DNA of 64,000 nt from Altererythrobacter lutimaris (lineage in GTDB: Bacteria; Pseudomonadota; Alphaproteobacteria; Sphingomonadales; Sphingomonadaceae): NCBI RefSeq assembly GCF_013371495.1, contig NZ_JABWTA010000001.1, positions 1,178,001 to 1,242,000 on the forward strand, given 5' to 3'. Under the pieces are notes generated by a model. The model ran no database searches and was not told the DNA's origin. It was given only the letters and a program-made list of their open reading frames with translations. Positions 18,028 to 25,864 of this stretch are shown here, one piece after another; position 1 is the stretch's first letter; each line of letters starts with the position of its first letter. The translations under genes were made by a program, and so were the position numbers.

Positions 18028-18467
18028 GTCGCATCACCTTGCGTTGGTGCATCATCCAGATCGTCACCTCTGCGTGCAAGCCGCCGCCCCAGCACGACCA
18101 GCGCGAGCAGGACAAGGAATGCAGGAATGGCAAAGAGCGGCCATGTCGTGGAGCTGACCGCAGGCTTGTAGCTCACATAATCGCCATAGCGTTCCATCAG
18201 CCATGCGCGGACCGCTTCCGGGTCTTCGCCTTGCTCGATCTTCACCCGGACCTGATGGCGCATGTCGCCCGCCATAGGCACATCGCTGTCGGCTATCGAC
18301 TGGCTCTGGCATTTGAGGCAGCGGATCGTCTCCATCAGCGCAACCGCCGCGGCTTCTTTCGCAGGGTCTTCAAGCTGCGTGTACGCATAGGGCGCAGGCG
18401 GCAGCGAATCTTGCGCGGCGACAGGCGCTGCGATGAGGGCAAGGGCCGCGAGAAGTAGCGCTCTCAT
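18024..18467 (-). CDS. ccmH: Cytochrome c maturation protein CcmH
   Basis: Periplasmic, membrane-anchored thiol-disulfide protein that keeps apocytochrome c cysteines reduced for heme ligation. An N-terminal signal sequence (about residues 1-18, LLLAALALIAAPVAAQ) is followed by a helical domain with the active motif IRCLKCQSQSIADSD (Cys50, Cys53). One C-terminal helix (WPLFAIPAFLVLLALVVLGRR) anchors it. The 147-residue length is standard. It overlaps ccmG and the TPR gene by four bases each (ATGA), which shows tight translational coupling. Confidence 0.95.
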   Translation of the reverse strand: MRALLLAALALIAAPVAAQDSLPPAPYAYTQLEDPAKEAAAVALMETIRCLKCQSQSIADSDVPMAGDMRHQVRVKIEQGEDPEAVRAWLMERYGDYVSYKPAVSSTTWPLFAIPAFLVLLALVVLGRRLARRGDDLDDAPTQGDAT

Positions 18468-18991
18468 CGGCCCGCCTCCTCAAGCTGGGCTAGCAACTTG
18501 GGCACATCGCTTTCGCGAACGTCGCCGATATGCTGGTAGCGGATAACGCCGTCCCCATCGATCACGAATGTTTCCGGCACGCCGGACGAACCGATTTCGA
18601 TCTGGATCGCGGACAATTCATCCGAACCAATCCGCGTGTAAGGATTGCCGTGATTGCTTAAGAACTCGGCCACATCCTCAGGTTTGTCGCGGATCGCAAC
18701 ACCGATAATCTCGGCGCCCTGTTCCTTTAAGCTCTCAAGATGCGGCGCCTCGGCGATGCATGGCAGACACCAGCTCGCCCAGATATTGAGCAGCTTCGGC
18801 TTTCCATCTGCAAAGTCCGCAAAGCCTGCGCCTTCCACCCCGTCCATTGCAGGCGGCAAGTCAAATTCGGGCAGCGGTTTGCCGATCATGGTCGATGGAA
18901 TGAATTCGTCCTTGGGCTGCGTCAGCTGATAACCAAACAGCCCGAGGAAGAAGGCAAAGATGCCGAGCGGGATCCAGAGCTTCCAATTCAT
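18464..18991 (-). CDS. ccmG: Thiol:disulfide interchange protein CcmG/DsbE
   Basis: Membrane-tethered periplasmic thioredoxin-fold protein that reduces the apocytochrome heme-binding cysteines via CcmH. One N-terminal helix (residues 5-22) is followed by a thioredoxin domain with WCLPC (Cys75, Cys78) and the cis-proline region SSGVPETFVIDGDG. The length of 175 residues is standard. It overlaps ccmH and ccmF by four bases on either side. Confidence 0.95.
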   Translation of the reverse strand: MNWKLWIPLGIFAFFLGLFGYQLTQPKDEFIPSTMIGKPLPEFDLPPAMDGVEGAGFADFADGKPKLLNIWASWCLPCIAEAPHLESLKEQGAEIIGVAIRDKPEDVAEFLSNHGNPYTRIGSDELSAIQIEIGSSGVPETFVIDGDGVIRYQHIGDVRESDVPKLLAQLEEAGR

Positions 18992-20976
18992 GCCGTAGCT
19001 CCGGCAGGCTCGGCCGCAGGCGGACGTTTGGACGCGGCGACATCCGCGCGGCGCGCTTTCCCTTTCCGTGTCGCTGACCGGCGGCGCAAATCACTTCTGA
19101 GCCGTCCGATGATCGAAAGCATCCCGCCCAGCGAGATCAGCAGTCCGCCATACCAGATGAAAGTCACGAATGGCTTCCACCACAGATTGAGCTGCCAGCG
19201 GCCATCCGGCGTCGGATTGCCTAGCACGGCGTAGAATTGGCCGTCCCAGCGGGTCAGCAGTGCGCTCTCGGTCGTTTCCTGAGCAGGTGCCCAGAAGTGG
19301 CGCTCCTGCGGGTTCATGATGTGGATGCGGCCATCGCCGCGTTGCACGGCGAGCCGCGCTTCGATCGCTGTCCAGTTTGGCCCAGCCACCGGATCGACGG
19401 TTTCCAGCGTCACATTCCAGTCGCCAACCTGCGTCACTTCGCCCGGCGTGACGGCCACCAAACGCTCTTTAGTGAAAGCGCTTTCGCTCGCCATGCCGAA
19501 CAGTGCAACTGCCAGACCGAAATGCGCAATGACCATGCCCCACGTCGCTGTCGGCACACGCAGCAAATTGCGACCTCTCAACGGGAGGAAACTTGCCACA
19601 GCAAGACCAGCCGCAACGCCAAGCCCCAGCAAAGGCAGGATCGCGACATCGTCAAACAGCAGGATCAAAACGGTTACGCCGACTGTGAGCAAGGCAAGCA
19701 TAATGACCGGCGCTTTCAGCCGCTCCCAGCTATCGCCGCGCCAGCGCAGCAGAGGCCCGACCATCATCACCAGCATCATCGGGATCGCGAAGACCGCGCT
19801 CACCGGATTGAAGTAAGGCGGGCCGACCGACACGCGCACATCGAAGGCTTCCGTCAGCAGCGGATAAAGCGTGCCCAGCAGGACCACGCCCAGGATCGCG
19901 GTCAGCATCACATTGTTGAACACCAGCGCGCCTTCGCGGCTGAATGCGGAGAAGCGCTTGCCTTCCGCCACACTGCCTGCGCGCAAAGCGAAGACCAGCA
20001 AAGCGCCGCCAATATAAAGCGTCAGCAGGAACAGGATGAAGCTGCCGCGTTCTGGATCCACAGCAAAAGCGTGCACGCTTGTGAGGATGCCGGAGCGCAC
20101 GAGGAATGTTCCCACCATACTCATGGAAAAGGCGACGACGCCGAGCATGATTGTCCAGGCACGCAAGGCATCACGTGCCGCGAGCACGCTGGCCGAATGC
20201 AGCAGAGCGGTCGCCGCAAGCCATGGCATCAGCGAAGCGTTCTCCACAGGGTCCCAGAACCACCAGCCGCCCCAGCCGAGCTCGTAATAAGCCCAGTAAG
20301 AACCAGCCGTGATCCCGATAGTGAGGAAGACCCATGCACCCAGAACCCAGGGCCGCATGACCTTCGCGAACTCCGGGGTGACTTGCCGCGTCAACAAGGC
20401 GCCGACCGCGAAAGAGAACGCAACCGAAAGACCGACATAGCCCATGTAGAGCGTCGGCGGATGGAAGGCCAAGCCGATGTCCTGCAGCAGCGGGTTCAGC
20501 CCCATGCCTTCCGGAACAGGCTGCGGCAAGCGCTCGAAAGGGTTGGAGCTCAACAGCAGGAATGCATAGAAACCCAGCGCCACGAAGCCCTGGCTAGCAA
20601 GTGTTGCCTGCATGGTCTTTTCTGGCAAACGCTTCTCAAGCCCTGCGATCATCGCGCCAGCAATTGCCATCACTGTGACCCACAGCAGCATGGAGCCTTC
20701 ATGGTTGCCCCACGCGCCCGACAGCTTGAAGATCATCGGCTTCATCGAGTGCGAATTGGTCGCGACCAGCTTTACTGAGAGGTCCGAGATAGCAAACAGC
20801 CACAGCAGCATCACAAAGGCAAACGCGGCGAGAAAACCTTGCAGCACAGCAGCCGGACGGACCAGTGCAGCTATCCCACTGTCAGGGTCGCGCTGTGCCA
20901 GTGCGCCGCCAAGCAGCTGCAGCACGGCAAGCGCAGCCGACAGCCACAGGGCCACAAGGCCAAGCTCCGCAATCAT
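18988..20976 (-). CDS. ccmF: Heme lyase subunit CcmF
   Basis: Large inner-membrane subunit (662 residues, about 15 helices) of the holocytochrome c synthase that ligates heme to apocytochrome c. The tryptophan-rich WWD heme-handling motif is visible as GWGGWWFWDPVENASLMPWL near residue 240, and periplasmic histidines flank it. A basic tail (RRSATRKGKARRADVAASKR) ends the protein. It is 42 bases downstream of ccmE, the largest gap inside the cluster. Confidence 0.97.
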   Translation of the reverse strand: MIAELGLVALWLSAALAVLQLLGGALAQRDPDSGIAALVRPAAVLQGFLAAFAFVMLLWLFAISDLSVKLVATNSHSMKPMIFKLSGAWGNHEGSMLLWVTVMAIAGAMIAGLEKRLPEKTMQATLASQGFVALGFYAFLLLSSNPFERLPQPVPEGMGLNPLLQDIGLAFHPPTLYMGYVGLSVAFSFAVGALLTRQVTPEFAKVMRPWVLGAWVFLTIGITAGSYWAYYELGWGGWWFWDPVENASLMPWLAATALLHSASVLAARDALRAWTIMLGVVAFSMSMVGTFLVRSGILTSVHAFAVDPERGSFILFLLTLYIGGALLVFALRAGSVAEGKRFSAFSREGALVFNNVMLTAILGVVLLGTLYPLLTEAFDVRVSVGPPYFNPVSAVFAIPMMLVMMVGPLLRWRGDSWERLKAPVIMLALLTVGVTVLILLFDDVAILPLLGLGVAAGLAVASFLPLRGRNLLRVPTATWGMVIAHFGLAVALFGMASESAFTKERLVAVTPGEVTQVGDWNVTLETVDPVAGPNWTAIEARLAVQRGDGRIHIMNPQERHFWAPAQETTESALLTRWDGQFYAVLGNPTPDGRWQLNLWWKPFVTFIWYGGLLISLGGMLSIIGRLRSDLRRRSATRKGKARRADVAASKRPPAAEPAGATA

Positions 20977-21018
20977 CCGTTGCGTCCGGTCATTTGGTCG
21001 CGGCCCTTCATACTAACT

Positions 21019-21480
21019 CTAGTAACTGCCTTCCGTCGTCTCAGCATAAGCCTGTGCGGCCTGATGCTGGCTCATTTCCTGAAGTTCCTTCGGCACGTAA
21101 TTCTCGTCATGCTTCGCGAGCAGATTGGTTGCGATGAATGTGCCTTCAGCATCAAGGCTGCCTTCTGCCACTACGCCCGAACCTTCGACGAAAAGGTCAG
21201 GCACGATACCGGCGTAACGCACAGGCACCCGCGCCTCTTCCTGATCGGTAACAACAAAAGCGACTGTGATGCCGTCTGCAAGCGTTTCGATTGAACCTTC
21301 AGCCACCATGCCGCCGAGCCGCACAGCCTGTCCGACTTCCGGTGGTGCTTCGACCATCTGATCGGGCAAATAAAAGAAGTTCGCCTGACTGCGAAGCGAC
21401 CATGCGGCGAGCAATCCGGCGCCAATCAGCGCTACCAGCGCCAGCACAACCAGCGTCAGCCGTTGATGTTTCGCTTTCAC
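21019..21480 (-). CDS. ccmE: Heme chaperone CcmE
   Basis: Periplasmic heme chaperone anchored by one N-terminal helix (about residues 9-28). The OB-fold domain carries the covalent heme-binding histidine His124 and Tyr128 in LLAKHDENYVPKE. The conserved N-terminal HQRLTLVVLALVAL block fits the family. The C-terminal tail is flexible and polar. It overlaps ccmD by four bases. Confidence 0.97.
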   Translation of the reverse strand: MKAKHQRLTLVVLALVALIGAGLLAAWSLRSQANFFYLPDQMVEAPPEVGQAVRLGGMVAEGSIETLADGITVAFVVTDQEEARVPVRYAGIVPDLFVEGSGVVAEGSLDAEGTFIATNLLAKHDENYVPKELQEMSQHQAAQAYAETTEGSY

Positions 21481-21665
21481 GAGGGTGATCCTTTGTCTTT
21501 ACCGCGCTGCTTGACCGCTTCTCGCTTGGTTTCGGCCCGTTTCATGTCGAACCAGCTCCATGCGATCATGGCAAGCGTACCGCCTACACCCACAACGTAG
21601 GACGCAATGACGAAGTTCCATTGATTGAGCGCTTCGCGCACGAGATTGGGATCAGGCTCCATCAT
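21477..21665 (-). CDS. ccmD: Heme exporter accessory protein CcmD
   Basis: A 62-residue protein with one membrane helix (WNFVIASYVVGVGGTLAMIA) followed by a basic tail (MKRAETKREAVKQRGKDKG), as in CcmD, which helps release holo-CcmE from the CcmABC complex. It is small, but its position between ccmC and ccmE, with ATGA overlaps on both sides, makes the call safe. The start could be either of the two tandem ATG codons at 21665 and 21662. Confidence 0.9.
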   Translation of the reverse strand: MMEPDPNLVREALNQWNFVIASYVVGVGGTLAMIAWSWFDMKRAETKREAVKQRGKDKGSPS

Positions 21666-22381
21666 GCAGCTAACGCCTGTCTCCGCAAACGCGCTTCGAC
21701 TTGGACCTCTGCGATAAGCGCGCGCATCCGGGCGAGGACCACCGCGCCAAATATGAGCGAAAAGCCGAGAACGGCGATCAGCAACGGAACAAGGAATGCC
21801 GGATCAATCGCGCTTTTCCCGACGGTGATGCTGGGTGGCTGGTGGAGCGAATTCCACCATACGACCGAGCGGTTGATGATCGGGATATTGATCGCGCCGA
21901 CCAGGCCGAAAATGGCAGGGATACGGCTGGAGGTGCCTTCTCGCGCTACGGCCTGCGACAAAGCAATATAGCCTGCATAAAGGAACAGCAGCACAAGCAT
22001 GCTGGTGAGCCGTCCATCCCACTCCCACCAGGTGCCCCAAGTCGGGCGCCCCCAGATCGAACCTGTCGCCAGGCAAATCGCAGTAAAGACCATGCCGGGC
22101 ACGGCTGCAGCCCGCGCACCGATCGCTGCAAGCGGATGCCGCCAGACGAGGAAGACAAGGCTGGAGATCGCAATGGCGCTCCAGCCGCCCATGCCTAGCC
22201 ATGCTGCCGGCACATGGATAAACAGGATGCGAACTGTCTCACCCATCAACCGGTCCGGTGGAACGCTGGTGAGACCCCACACAAGTGCGACTGCGGTCAG
22301 GACCAAACCGCTCACAAGGAGCAGCGGTGTCAACCAGCTAGCAAGCGCAAGAAATCGTTTGGGATTGGCAAAACCATGCAT
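21662..22381 (-). CDS. ccmC: Heme exporter protein CcmC
   Basis: A 239-residue, six-helix inner-membrane protein that presents heme to CcmE. The WWD motif reads WGRPTWGTWWEWDGRLTS, with conserved histidines before (FIHVPAAW) and after (NSLHQPP). I take ATG 22381 (MHGFANPKRFLALASWL) as the start; the open frame extends upstream into the dehydrogenase gene but that part is not CcmC-like. It is the first ccm gene in this cluster. The transporter genes ccmA and ccmB are not within the window, so they must lie elsewhere in the genome. Confidence 0.95.
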   Translation of the reverse strand: MHGFANPKRFLALASWLTPLLLVSGLVLTAVALVWGLTSVPPDRLMGETVRILFIHVPAAWLGMGGWSAIAISSLVFLVWRHPLAAIGARAAAVPGMVFTAICLATGSIWGRPTWGTWWEWDGRLTSMLVLLFLYAGYIALSQAVAREGTSSRIPAIFGLVGAINIPIINRSVVWWNSLHQPPSITVGKSAIDPAFLVPLLIAVLGFSLIFGAVVLARMRALIAEVQVEARLRRQALAA

Positions 22382-22466
22382 TGCGGGCGACCTTAACCGC
22401 CTGAAACAGTGATTACACCCTTTTTCGGATGGAAAACACGCGTTTGCTGTGCATTTGGCGCGGGGC

Positions 22467-23498
22467 TCACCGCCCGATGAGTGATTTGGCCATCCGATCA
22501 GCCACTTCATTGGCGGCTTGGCCACTCGCCTGCGACTCTTCCCAGATGGATTCGAGCCGTGCCGGGATCTTGTCGATCCTTGCGTTGATCGCATCATCAT
22601 CCGCACCGTCGATATGGCGCAGCACATTGATGATACCGCCCGCATTGATGACATAGTCGGGCGCATAGAGAATGCCGCGGTCCTGAAGCAGCTTGCCTTC
22701 GCTACCCGTTGCGAGCTGGTTGTTCGCGCCGCCTGCAATGGCTTTCGCTGTGATGGTGTCGATGGATTGCTCGGTCAGGATTGCGCCGAGCGCATTGGGG
22801 CTGACGATATCAACATCAGCACTCAGCACGTGATCGGTTAAAACGGCTTCTCCGCCAAGCTCCTCTGCCAACGCTTTCGCGCGCGCGTCATCGATGTCAG
22901 CCAGCACAAGCTTCGCACCTGCTTCAGCGCAATACCGAGCTGCGCCGCCCCCGACGCTGCCGACACCTTGAATGGCGATGCGCACGTCTTTCAGACTGTC
23001 TGCGCCGAGCGCGCGCTTGGCCGCCGCTTCAATGCCAAGGAACACGCCTCGTGCCGTGTATGGTCCGGGATCGCCGCCCTGCCCCGGAAGACCTGCCACG
23101 TGAGATGTATGCTGCGAGAGCGCGACCATGTCCGCTTCGCTCATGCCCACGTCCTGCGCGGTGATATATTTGCCAGCGAGTGCTTCGACGGCCTTGGCAA
23201 AAGCGGTGAGCATTTCGGGCGTCTTGGTGCGCGCTTCATCAGCTACGATAACAGCCTTGCCGCCGCCTGCCGGCAGATCAGCCATTGCGTTCTTGTAGCT
23301 CATGCCGCGGCTGAGGCGCAGCGCATCGCGGACCGCTGCTTCGCCATCGGCATAGTGCCAAAAGCGCGTGCCGCCCGCTGCCGGCCCCAAATGCGTCGAA
23401 TGGATCGCAATAATCGCCGTTAGACCGCTGGCATGGTCGCGCACGCAGTGCACCACCTCATGGTCGTCAAAATCGGCTAAAGTCCAAACAGCGCTCAT
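22467..23498 (-). CDS. Leucine dehydrogenase-type amino acid dehydrogenase
   Basis: NAD-dependent Glu/Leu/Phe/Val dehydrogenase family enzyme that deaminates a branched-chain or aromatic amino acid to its 2-oxo acid. The N-terminal catalytic domain has Lys69 (MSYKNAMADLPAGG) and Lys81 (GGGKAVI), matching the substrate-binding and catalytic lysines of leucine dehydrogenase. The NAD Rossmann domain shows GVGSVGGGAARY near residue 175 and VLADID. The length of 343 residues fits leucine rather than glutamate dehydrogenase. The exact substrate (Leu, Val or Phe) cannot be told. It is preceded by tRNA-His. Confidence 0.88.
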   Translation of the reverse strand: MSAVWTLADFDDHEVVHCVRDHASGLTAIIAIHSTHLGPAAGGTRFWHYADGEAAVRDALRLSRGMSYKNAMADLPAGGGKAVIVADEARTKTPEMLTAFAKAVEALAGKYITAQDVGMSEADMVALSQHTSHVAGLPGQGGDPGPYTARGVFLGIEAAAKRALGADSLKDVRIAIQGVGSVGGGAARYCAEAGAKLVLADIDDARAKALAEELGGEAVLTDHVLSADVDIVSPNALGAILTEQSIDTITAKAIAGGANNQLATGSEGKLLQDRGILYAPDYVINAGGIINVLRHIDGADDDAINARIDKIPARLESIWEESQASGQAANEVADRMAKSLIGR

Positions 23499-23554
23499 CG
23501 CACACCCTTCGCATATCAAAGCGCGGGCGGGCAGTGACCACTTAAGGGGAGAAA

Positions 23555-23632
23555 TGGGGCGATCGAGGGGTCTCGAACCCCCGACCTCCGGTACCACAAA
23601 CCGGCGCTCTAACCAACTGAGCTACGATCGCC
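23555..23632 (-). tRNA. tRNA-His (anticodon GTG)
   Basis: Cloverleaf on the minus strand: acceptor GCGATCG/CGATCGC, D-loop AGCTCAGTTGGTTAGAGC, anticodon loop TTGTGGT with anticodon GTG, T-loop TTCGAGA, and encoded CCA ending at 23555. The base before position 1 is G (23632) opposite discriminator C73, the G-1:C73 pair diagnostic for tRNA-His. It lies upstream of the leucine dehydrogenase-like gene. Confidence 0.97.
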
Positions 23633-23970
23633 ACAAGCCCTTGAGGCACACTGCATTTCCATGCCGCGCAGACGGGGCCATTACGCGCCTTGGCGAGCCG
23701 GTCAAGACTGCCTTCAGCGGGGGCGAGCCTGTTGCATAAACACATGGCTTTGGGAAGCGAAAACTGCGCTTGATGCTGCACATTGTAATTTTATTTCGCG
23801 GCCGCTTGAAGGCACCGGCTTGGTGCAGCTCAATCGCAGACCAGCGAATCCCTCTCATGGCTTTACTGAATAATTGCAGGCGAGATGCGGAATTTTGATC
23901 TACGTCAAGGAATAGCCGTCATCGGCATGTAGTCTGGAGGAATAAACTTCTAGCCTGATTGGAGAAAGTA
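23633..23970. other. 338-base spacer between tRNA-His and the DksA-like gene
   Basis: Holds the tRNA promoter on the minus strand and the DksA-like promoter on the plus strand with its FNR/FixK-like site. I see no further gene; the open frames here are short and lack start sites. Confidence 0.6.
23895..23908 (+). promoter_or_regulatory. FNR/FixK-type binding site before the DksA-like gene
   Basis: TTGATCTACGTCAA matches the TTGAT-N4-ATCAA consensus of FNR, FixK and FnrL regulators except for one base. Its centre is 70 bases before the ATG at 23971. A weak -10 (TAGTCT, 23930-23935) would place the transcription start near 23942, which puts the site at about -41, the class II activator position. 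Confidence 0.6.
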
Positions 23971-24285
23971 ATGAGTGCATTCAGTTCGATGGAAACCAAG
24001 CTACGCACACGCCTCGAGGATTTGCTTGAGCGAGCAGAGGTAATTGAAGACGATCTGCGGAGTCCACTCGATGCAGACTGGAGCGAACAAGCGGTCGATC
24101 TGTCGGACGATGAAGCGCTTGAAGGTGTTGACGAAGTGCTGAGGGCGGAAATCCAGCAGATCCGCTTGGCTCTGCTGCGGATTGGCAATGGCACCTACGG
24201 TACCTGCGCGGTTTGCGGCAATGAAATCCGCCCAGAACGTTTGGAAGCTCGGCCCATCGCGACACGCTGTATCGATTGCGCTTGA
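23971..24285 (+). CDS. DksA/TraR family zinc-finger regulator
   Basis: A 104-residue protein. An N-terminal coiled coil (about residues 5-70, METKLRTRLEDLLERAEVIE and VLRAEIQQIRLALLRI) leads into a C4 zinc finger, TCAVCGNEIRP and TRCIDCA (Cys79, 82, 100, 103). DksA/TraR proteins enter the RNA polymerase secondary channel and modify promoter response, often with ppGpp. It is shorter than E. coli DksA (151) and closer to the TraR-like group. The ATG at 23971 has a strong GGAGAAAG site. A 5-bp stem hairpin lies 22 bases after the stop. The FNR-like box upstream suggests induction at low oxygen. Confidence 0.9.
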   Translation: MSAFSSMETKLRTRLEDLLERAEVIEDDLRSPLDADWSEQAVDLSDDEALEGVDEVLRAEIQQIRLALLRIGNGTYGTCAVCGNEIRPERLEARPIATRCIDCA

Positions 24286-24301
24286 GATCTGCCCGGATAA
24301 G

Positions 24302-24326
24302 AAAAAGGCGGCCCCGTCGGACCGCC
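24302..24326 (-). terminator. Intrinsic terminator of rpmE
   Basis: On the minus strand GGCGG (24326-24322) pairs with CCGCC (24311-24307) and is followed by five T (24306-24302). It stands about 45 bases after the rpmE stop and, as a hairpin, also closes the convergent DksA-like gene. Confidence 0.75.
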
Positions 24327-24369
24327 CTTCCCTTCGCAGCATTGCTGCCGCTTAGCTTATAAAACGCGC

Positions 24370-24594
24370 TTACTTCTTAAGCGAAAGACCACCAAAGCGC
24401 TTGTTGAACGCAGCTACACGGCCACCTTCCTGAAGCTGCTGCTTACCGCCGGTCCAAGCTGGGTGGCTGGTCGGGTCGATATCGAGCGCAAGCGTCTCGC
24501 CTTCGCTGCCCCAGGTGGAGCGCGTCTGAAACTCGGTACCATCGGTCATCTTGACCGTGATCATGTGATACTCTGGGTGCCCTTCGGCTTTCAT
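24370..24594 (-). CDS. rpmE: 50S ribosomal protein L31, zinc-free type
   Basis: A 74-residue ribosomal protein of the large subunit, recognised from [33 protein letters not shown] and the C-terminal [12 protein letters not shown]. The four cysteines that bind zinc in E. coli L31 are all absent: the protein contains no cysteine, so it is the C-minus form that needs no zinc. It is the only L31 gene in the window. It is 95 bases downstream of fabZ on the same strand, preceded by a palindrome. Confidence 0.93.
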   Translation of the reverse strand: MKAEGHPEYHMITVKMTDGTEFQTRSTWGSEGETLALDIDPTSHPAWTGGKQQLQEGGRVAAFNKRFGGLSLKK

Positions 24595-24614
24595 CTCAAA
24601 TATCCTTCATAGCT

Positions 24615-24629
24615 TCGGAACGGTTCCGA
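24615..24629. promoter_or_regulatory. 15-bp palindrome in the rpmE leader
   Basis: TCGGAACGGTTCCGA, with seven-base perfect arms around one base, 21 bases upstream of the rpmE start. It could fold in the mRNA leader or bind a dimeric regulator. L31 synthesis is known to be feedback-controlled in E. coli, but no homology to that leader is evident. Confidence 0.4.
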
Positions 24630-24689
24630 CCGGTCCAGCTGTTGTTTGGAAAGGCGCGCGGTTAGAGCCTACGCGCACAAATTGCAACC

Positions 24690-25142
24690 TTATTCGGGTG
24701 CGTCGGCGATCATGGCTGTGAACGCCACTTCGCAAGTGACTGTCCCTTCGATACTCGCCTTGCCTGCAAACTTGCAGACACGCGCGCGTTTCTGGACAAA
24801 TTCAGCATGCAGATCGAGCAGACAGCCCGGCTCAACTGGTGCTCGGAACTTCGCATTCTCGATCGCCATGAAATAAACGAGCTTGCCAGAACCAGCGAGG
24901 CCGAGCGATTCGACCGCGAGAACGCCAGCGGCTTGCGCCAAGGCTTCAATCTGAAGCACGCCCGGCATGATCGGCCTACCGGGGAAATGACCTTGGAAGA
25001 ACTGCTCGTTCATGCTGACCGCTTTGACCGCATGAATGCGCTCATCGATCGTCAGGCTTTTGACCCGGTCAACCAGCAAGAAAGGGTAGCGATGGGGCAA
25101 GCGCTCCAACACCTGAGTGACGTCAAAGCCTGTCTCGCTCAT
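24690..25142 (-). CDS. fabZ: 3-hydroxyacyl-[acyl-carrier-protein] dehydratase FabZ
   Basis: Hot-dog fold dehydratase of fatty acid synthesis (3-hydroxyacyl-ACP to trans-2-enoyl-ACP). The start [14 protein letters not shown] and the active site [20 protein letters not shown] with His52 and Glu66 (VLQIEALAQ) are complete. The length of 150 residues is normal. It follows skp by 32 bases. In many proteobacteria lpxD lies between skp and fabZ and lpxA after it; neither is here. Confidence 0.97.
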   Translation of the reverse strand: MSETGFDVTQVLERLPHRYPFLLVDRVKSLTIDERIHAVKAVSMNEQFFQGHFPGRPIMPGVLQIEALAQAAGVLAVESLGLAGSGKLVYFMAIENAKFRAPVEPGCLLDLHAEFVQKRARVCKFAGKASIEGTVTCEVAFTAMIADAPE

Positions 25143-25174
25143 CGCTCCCCCCCTATTGCTTCGTTTGGCTTGGC

Positions 25175-25864
25175 TTAGCGGCCAGATGGAGCAGCTGTAT
25201 TGCCTTGCTGCTGCTGAGCGGCCTGCTGCTGTGCCTGGATCGCGGCGATTGCGTTAATCGCTTGCGTGATCTGCTGATACATCGCGAGCGAGTTGCGGCG
25301 TGGCTGCCAGCCCTGCGGCGGCACGATGCCCACATTGCTCACTTTGCTGTTCAGCGCAGTGGTCACTTGTGCGGTGATGTTGGCTTCCGGCGGCGCATAA
25401 ATCACAGCCTCTGGCGACAGGATCATCTTGATGTTCTGCTGCGTAACAACCTGCTCGAGCGAAGCGCCATACTGCGCCATGATCTGCTCGACCGCATAAA
25501 CGCGAGCCGCTTCGACCTGATTGTTTAGCGGAGCCATTTGCTGGTCAATCGCTTGCAAACGGGTTGCTTGGGATGAGTTTTGCGCAGCATTCTGCTCAGC
25601 TTCGTCGAGCTGGCCATCGCCATTGGTGTCAAGCTGGCGCAGCAGCGTCTGGCTCTCCGTATTGAGCGCCTGCATCTGGTCGATCTGCGCTTTGTATGTC
25701 GTGTTGATCTGCTCGTAAGCGTTCTTCAGCGCTTCCGTGTTGATCACTGCGAGCGGGGCATTGACGGTCGCCATGCGCCCCTCGACCTGAGCGGCTGCCG
25801 GCGCTGCTGTCACAGCCATTGCTGCGAGGCTCACGGCTGCGAGAGTTTTCGTTACAAGTTTCAT
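25175..25864 (-). CDS. OmpH/Skp-like periplasmic chaperone with an EF-hand loop
   Basis: Periplasmic chaperone for outer-membrane proteins, 229 residues. A signal peptide ([20 protein letters not shown], cleaved after AAAQ or nearby) precedes a strand-forming start ([16 protein letters not shown]) and a long coiled coil (residues about 45-125). Within the coiled-coil tip lies [13 protein letters not shown], whose residues Asp79 to Glu90 match a canonical 12-residue calcium-binding EF-hand loop (D-x-N-x-D-G-x-L-x-x-x-E). E. coli Skp has no such loop. A glutamine-rich tail follows. It sits directly after bamA, with stop and start overlapping as TAATG, so chaperone and insertase are co-expressed. 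Confidence 0.88.
   Translation of the reverse strand: MKLVTKTLAAVSLAAMAVTAAPAAAQVEGRMATVNAPLAVINTEALKNAYEQINTTYKAQIDQMQALNTESQTLLRQLDTNGDGQLDEAEQNAAQNSSQATRLQAIDQQMAPLNNQVEAARVYAVEQIMAQYGASLEQVVTQQNIKMILSPEAVIYAPPEANITAQVTTALNSKVSNVGIVPPQGWQPRRNSLAMYQQITQAINAIAAIQAQQQAAQQQQGNTAAPSGR

Noticed and set aside
19237..20778. 513-codon open frame antisense to ccmF, rich in His, Gln and Arg
   Set aside because: It is the shadow of ccmF in a high-GC codon pattern, has low-complexity composition and no recognisable domain.
22382..22738. Upstream extension of the ccmC frame
   Set aside because: It lies inside the dehydrogenase gene in another frame and contains no CcmC-like sequence.
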